From Paracoccaceae bacterium (lineage in GTDB: Bacteria; Pseudomonadota; Alphaproteobacteria; Rhodobacterales; Rhodobacteraceae): a stretch of 8,594 nt of DNA. Shown in pieces: positions 6,578 through 8,594 of the stretch. A program made the translations under genes and the position numbers. Numbering within the stretch: position 1 is the first letter of the stretch; each line of letters begins with the position of its first letter. The notes under the pieces were generated by a model, which was given only the letters and a program-made list of their open reading frames with translations, did no database searches and was not told the origin of the DNA. Location: the NCBI GenBank assembly GCA_021767525.1, contig JAASTF010000124.1:1-8594 (forward strand). Direction: 5' to 3'.

Positions 6578-7444
6578 TTAGCCGTTCAGATGCGCGCGCA
6601 GGGCGGCGATTGTGGCGTCCGGCGCGGTTTCGGGAAAGAAATGACCGCCCGGGATCGCCTGGGCGGTCATTCGTGCCAGGCGCGGCGCCCAGGTGCCGGG
6701 CACGTCATATTCCCGCGCCATCGGCCCGTCGGCGCCATACAGAACCAGCGCGGGGCAAGTGACCTGCCGGGACAGGTCGGCACGGTCCAGTGCCACGTCA
6801 TGGTCGATCGCGGCGCGGTAATCGTTGCACATGCCCGCGATCGTCGCAGGGTCGCGCCACGCGGCGCGGTAGGCGGCCAATTGGTCGGACGCAAAACCTG
6901 ACAGCCCCGCATCGCCCCAGCCGCCCAGGCAGCTTTGGAAATAGGCGTCGGGGTCATGCCCGATCAGGGTTTCGGGAAAGGGCGCGGGCTGGGCCAGGAA
7001 AAACCAGTGGTAATAGGCGCGCGCCACGGGCGTGGTAAGGTTGTCGAGGATTTCCTGCGTCGGCACGATATCCATCACCGTCAGGCTGGCGATGGCATCC
7101 GGCGCGTCCAGCGCCATCCGATGCGCCGTGCGCGCGCCCCGGTCATGGCCCACCAGGTCGAAACGGTCATGCCCCAGATGGGCCATCAGGGCCAGCATGT
7201 CAGCGCCCATGTGGCGAAAGCTGTAATTTTCCGCCCCCGCCGGTTTCGACGACGCGCCATAGCCGCGCAGGTCGGCACAGATCACCCGGCGCGTTTCGGT
7301 CAGCGCAGGCGCGATGCGCGCCCACATGGCGTGGGTCTGCGGGAACCCGTGCAGCAGCAACACGGCCGGCCCGTCGCCGCCCGCCACATAGGCGATGGTC
7401 TGGCCGTTCACCTGTGCCGTGCCGGTTTCGAAATTTTCGAACAT
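6578..7444 (-). CDS. Alpha/beta hydrolase, fluoroacetate/haloacetate dehalogenase-like (288 aa)
   Basis: Cytoplasmic alpha/beta hydrolase, probably removing the halogen from a 2-haloacid such as haloacetate to give glycolate. HGFPQ (32-36) is the oxyanion loop. GHDRGAR (99-105) holds the nucleophile D101 plus R102 and R105, which in fluoroacetate dehalogenase bind the substrate carboxylate. MDIVPT (124-129) gives D125, and GGHFFPE (266-272) gives the catalytic base H268. YYHWFFLAQP (144-153) supplies H146 and W147, CNDYR (206-210) supplies Y209, and CLGGW ends in W176: these match the halide-pocket residues of the Rhodopseudomonas enzyme RPA1163 (recalled). The start is the ATG at 7444 with GGGAGG (7450-7455) 5 bases upstream; a longer frame to 7525 lacks such a site and would overlap the CoA-transferase gene. 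It lies 61 bp downstream of that gene on the same strand. Epoxide hydrolases share the fold, but their lid tyrosines are not evident here. Confidence 0.92.
   Translation of the reverse strand: MFENFETGTAQVNGQTIAYVAGGDGPAVLLLHGFPQTHAMWARIAPALTETRRVICADLRGYGASSKPAGAENYSFRHMGADMLALMAHLGHDRFDLVGHDRGARTAHRMALDAPDAIASLTVMDIVPTQEILDNLTTPVARAYYHWFFLAQPAPFPETLIGHDPDAYFQSCLGGWGDAGLSGFASDQLAAYRAAWRDPATIAGMCNDYRAAIDHDVALDRADLSRQVTCPALVLYGADGPMAREYDVPGTWAPRLARMTAQAIPGGHFFPETAPDATIAALRAHLNG
6640..6671. repeat. Perfect 11-bp inverted repeat inside the hydrolase gene
   Basis: AATGACCGCCC (6640-6650) and GGGCGGTCATT (6661-6671) are exact reverse complements around a 10-base loop; GG/CC pairs inside the loop can lengthen the stem by two. 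On the - strand the arm is followed by TCTTTCCCG, so the hairpin plus its ATTTCTTT tail resembles an intrinsic terminator within the hydrolase coding region. On the + strand it lies 78 bases past the glycosyltransferase stop, where it could cap that mRNA. It contains the codon of the catalytic histidine (6641-6643). Confidence 0.7.
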
Positions 7445-7463
7445 CTGCGCCTCCCTTTTGCCT

Positions 7464-7483
7464 GCGCCGCAGGTTAGCGGCGC
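7464..7483. repeat. 7-bp hairpin between the CoA-transferase and hydrolase genes
   Basis: GCGCCGC (7464-7470) and GCGGCGC (7477-7483) pair around a 6-base loop. No T tract follows on either strand, so it is not a standard terminator. It sits in the 61-bp gap of the - strand gene string, 8 bases ahead of the hydrolase ribosome binding site. It could set mRNA stability between the two cistrons. Confidence 0.4.
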
Positions 7484-7505
7484 GCGGGCGGGCAGGGAAG
7501 CTGGA

Positions 7506-8159
7506 TCAGAAGGTGGGAATCTCACCGTCGGGCACGTGCAGGGGCGCGCCAGTGGCGGATTTCACCTGTTCCAGCGTCACGCCCTGGGCCAGCTCGCGCA
7601 GGGCAAAGCCAGCGGGCGTTACGTCGATTACGCCCATGTCCGAGATCACGCGGTTGACGCAGCCCGCCGCCGTCAGCGGCAGCGAACAACGCGTCAGCAG
7701 CTTTGGGTTGCCCGCACGGTCGGTATGGGTGGTCAGCACCACGACGCGGCGGGCCTTTTGCGCCAGCTCCATGCCCCCGCCTGCGCCCGGGGAAAACTTG
7801 CCGGGGATCTTCCAATTCGCCAGGTCGCCGTTTTCCGCCACCTCGAACGCGCCCAGCATCGTCAGGTCGAGCCGGCCCGAGCGCACCATTGCGAAGCTGG
7901 TGGCGCTGTCGAAATAGGCGCTGCCCGGGATGGGCGAGACATAGGCCCCACCCGCGTCGATCAGGTTACGGTCAGCGGCGTCATGGGACAGGGTGGGGCC
8001 GATGCCGGTCATGCCGTTTTCGGTGTGCAGGCAGACGGGGAAATCGGGCGCCAGGTGGTTCACCACCTGCGTCGGCAGGCCGATCCCCAGATTCACGGTC
8101 ATGCCCGGCGCGATGTCGCGCGCGGCGCGGGCGATAAGGCGGGTCTTAGCGTCGGACAA
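7506..8159 (-). CDS. Family I CoA-transferase, subunit B (217 aa)
   Basis: Beta subunit of a heteromeric 3-oxoacid/acetate-type CoA-transferase, which moves CoA between two carboxylic acids via a glutamyl-CoA intermediate. NLGIGLPT (23-30) and TENGMTGIGP (46-55) mark the family; E47 in the [ST]ENG motif is the catalytic glutamate. GSAYFDSATSFAM (79-91), LANWKIPGK (113-121), GAGGGMELA (125-133) and CSLPLTA (158-164) follow in the same order as in E. coli AtoA. The length fits the family (about 216). Start: homologues begin close to DAKTR, and the only start codon there is TTG at 8159-8157, with AAGGA 8 bases upstream, giving M-S-D-A-K. The frame's more distant ATG (8240) would add 27 residues that merely shadow subunit A. 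It overlaps subunit A by 14 bp, implying translational coupling. The true acids used are not readable from the sequence; acetoacetate, 3-oxoadipate or others are possible. Confidence 0.95.
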   Translation of the reverse strand: MSDAKTRLIARAARDIAPGMTVNLGIGLPTQVVNHLAPDFPVCLHTENGMTGIGPTLSHDAADRNLIDAGGAYVSPIPGSAYFDSATSFAMVRSGRLDLTMLGAFEVAENGDLANWKIPGKFSPGAGGGMELAQKARRVVVLTTHTDRAGNPKLLTRCSLPLTAAGCVNRVISDMGVIDVTPAGFALRELAQGVTLEQVKSATGAPLHVPDGEIPTF

Positions 8160-8594
8160 CGGCGTATTCCTTGCTGAGTTCGGGGATATGCACCACGTGA
8201 TCGACAAAGGGGCCGGGGGTGTGCACATGCTCGGGCGCAAGCGCGCCCAGCGGCACGATTTCCTCGGCCTCGACGATCACGGTGTCGGCGGCCATCGCCA
8301 TCAGGGGCGAGAAATTGCGCGCGGTGGCGGCAAAACCTAGGTTGCCGAACGGGTCGGCCTGGGCCGCGTGCAGCAGGGCCACATCGGCGCGCAGGGCGGT
8401 TTCGATCATGGCCACCTCGCCGTCGATCTCAACCCGTGGCTTGCCCTGTCCCATCTCGGTGTCGATGCCGATATCGGTGATGATGGCCTTGAGCCCTGCG
8501 CCGCCTGCGCGAATACGCTCGGCCAGCATGCCTTGGGCGCAGAATTCCACCTCGATCTCGCCCGCGTTCATCATGCGGATGGCATTGGCGTTCA
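8146..8594 (-). CDS. Family I CoA-transferase, subunit A (C-terminal 148 residues; 5' end outside window)
   Basis: Alpha subunit and partner of the B subunit that follows it; together they form the active CoA-transferase. The frame stays open to the right edge, so the gene begins outside; full subunits have about 220-235 residues. The visible order matches E. coli AtoD closely: GEIEVEF, then AERIRAGGAGL with the glycine-rich loop, TDIGIDTEMGQGKP, LRADVALLHA, DPFGNLGF, TARNFSP, ADTVIVEAEEIVP, and the C-terminal HVHTPGPFVDHVVH. It ends in TAA, 14 bases inside subunit B. The internal Met at 8574 is not the start, since conserved sequence continues upstream of it. The operon promoter must lie to the right of the window. 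Confidence 0.95.
   Translation of the reverse strand, partial: NANAIRMMNAGEIEVEFCAQGMLAERIRAGGAGLKAIITDIGIDTEMGQGKPRVEIDGEVAMIETALRADVALLHAAQADPFGNLGFAATARNFSPLMAMAADTVIVEAEEIVPLGALAPEHVHTPGPFVDHVVHIPELSKEYAVVRR
8168..8172 (-). promoter_or_regulatory. Ribosome binding site that fixes the TTG start of subunit B
   Basis: AAGGA, read on the - strand from 8172 to 8168, lies inside the last codons of subunit A, 8 bases ahead of the TTG at 8159. It is the feature that decides the non-ATG start of subunit B. Confidence 0.75.

Noticed and set aside
6563..6600. GC repeats TGCGCGC/GCGCGCA as a terminator between the converging genes
   Set aside because: The loop is 20 bases, there is no T tract on either strand, and alternating GC sequence pairs by chance.
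7445..7525. N-terminal extension of the hydrolase to 7525
   Set aside because: The extension is Pro/Ala/Arg-rich, overlaps the CoA-transferase gene, and has no ribosome binding site; the ATG at 7444 has an excellent one.
7395..8177. 260-codon + strand frame opposite the CoA-transferase and hydrolase genes
   Set aside because: It is antisense to genes with clear family motifs, has no ribosome binding site, and its product resembles no family.

Overview
The window looks like ordinary chromosomal DNA from a GC-rich alphaproteobacterium. A member of the Rhodobacteraceae (Roseobacter group) fits best. That assignment is inferred from the class II ribonucleotide reductase, the style of the genes and codon use, and a small two-helix membrane protein of a type I associate with that family; no rRNA or marker gene is present to prove it. 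There is no integrase, transposase, phage gene or CRISPR array.

Left part (1-4980, all + strand): the C-terminal 692 residues of vitamin B12-dependent ribonucleotide reductase NrdJ, closed by a clear intrinsic terminator (2180-2210); adenine deaminase Ade; and a pirin-family protein. They look like three separate transcription units.

Middle (4981-6562, + strand): two identical tRNA-Asp(GTC) genes 159 bp apart, each with its own promoter-like TTGACG-N17-TAnnnC element at nearly the same distance from the tRNA. The first promoter lies inside the hairpin that follows the pirin gene. A 71-codon gene for a small membrane protein starts 24 bp after the second tRNA and is probably read from the same transcript. 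It is followed by a family 2-type glycosyltransferase gene.

Right part (6578-8594, - strand, converging on the glycosyltransferase): reading leftward, the two subunits of a family I CoA-transferase (A partial at the window edge, B overlapping it by 14 bp and starting with TTG), then an alpha/beta hydrolase carrying every catalytic and halide-pocket residue I know from fluoroacetate dehalogenase. Order and spacing suggest one operon. The hydrolase gene contains a perfect 11-bp inverted repeat across its catalytic-histidine codon, 78 bp past the stop of the converging glycosyltransferase gene.

I see no clear new multi-gene system. The points most worth checking are the dehalogenase fingerprint and its CoA-transferase neighbours, the tRNA-Asp/small membrane protein unit, the hairpin/promoter overlap at 4983-5041, and the inverted repeats at 5178-5206 and 6640-6671.
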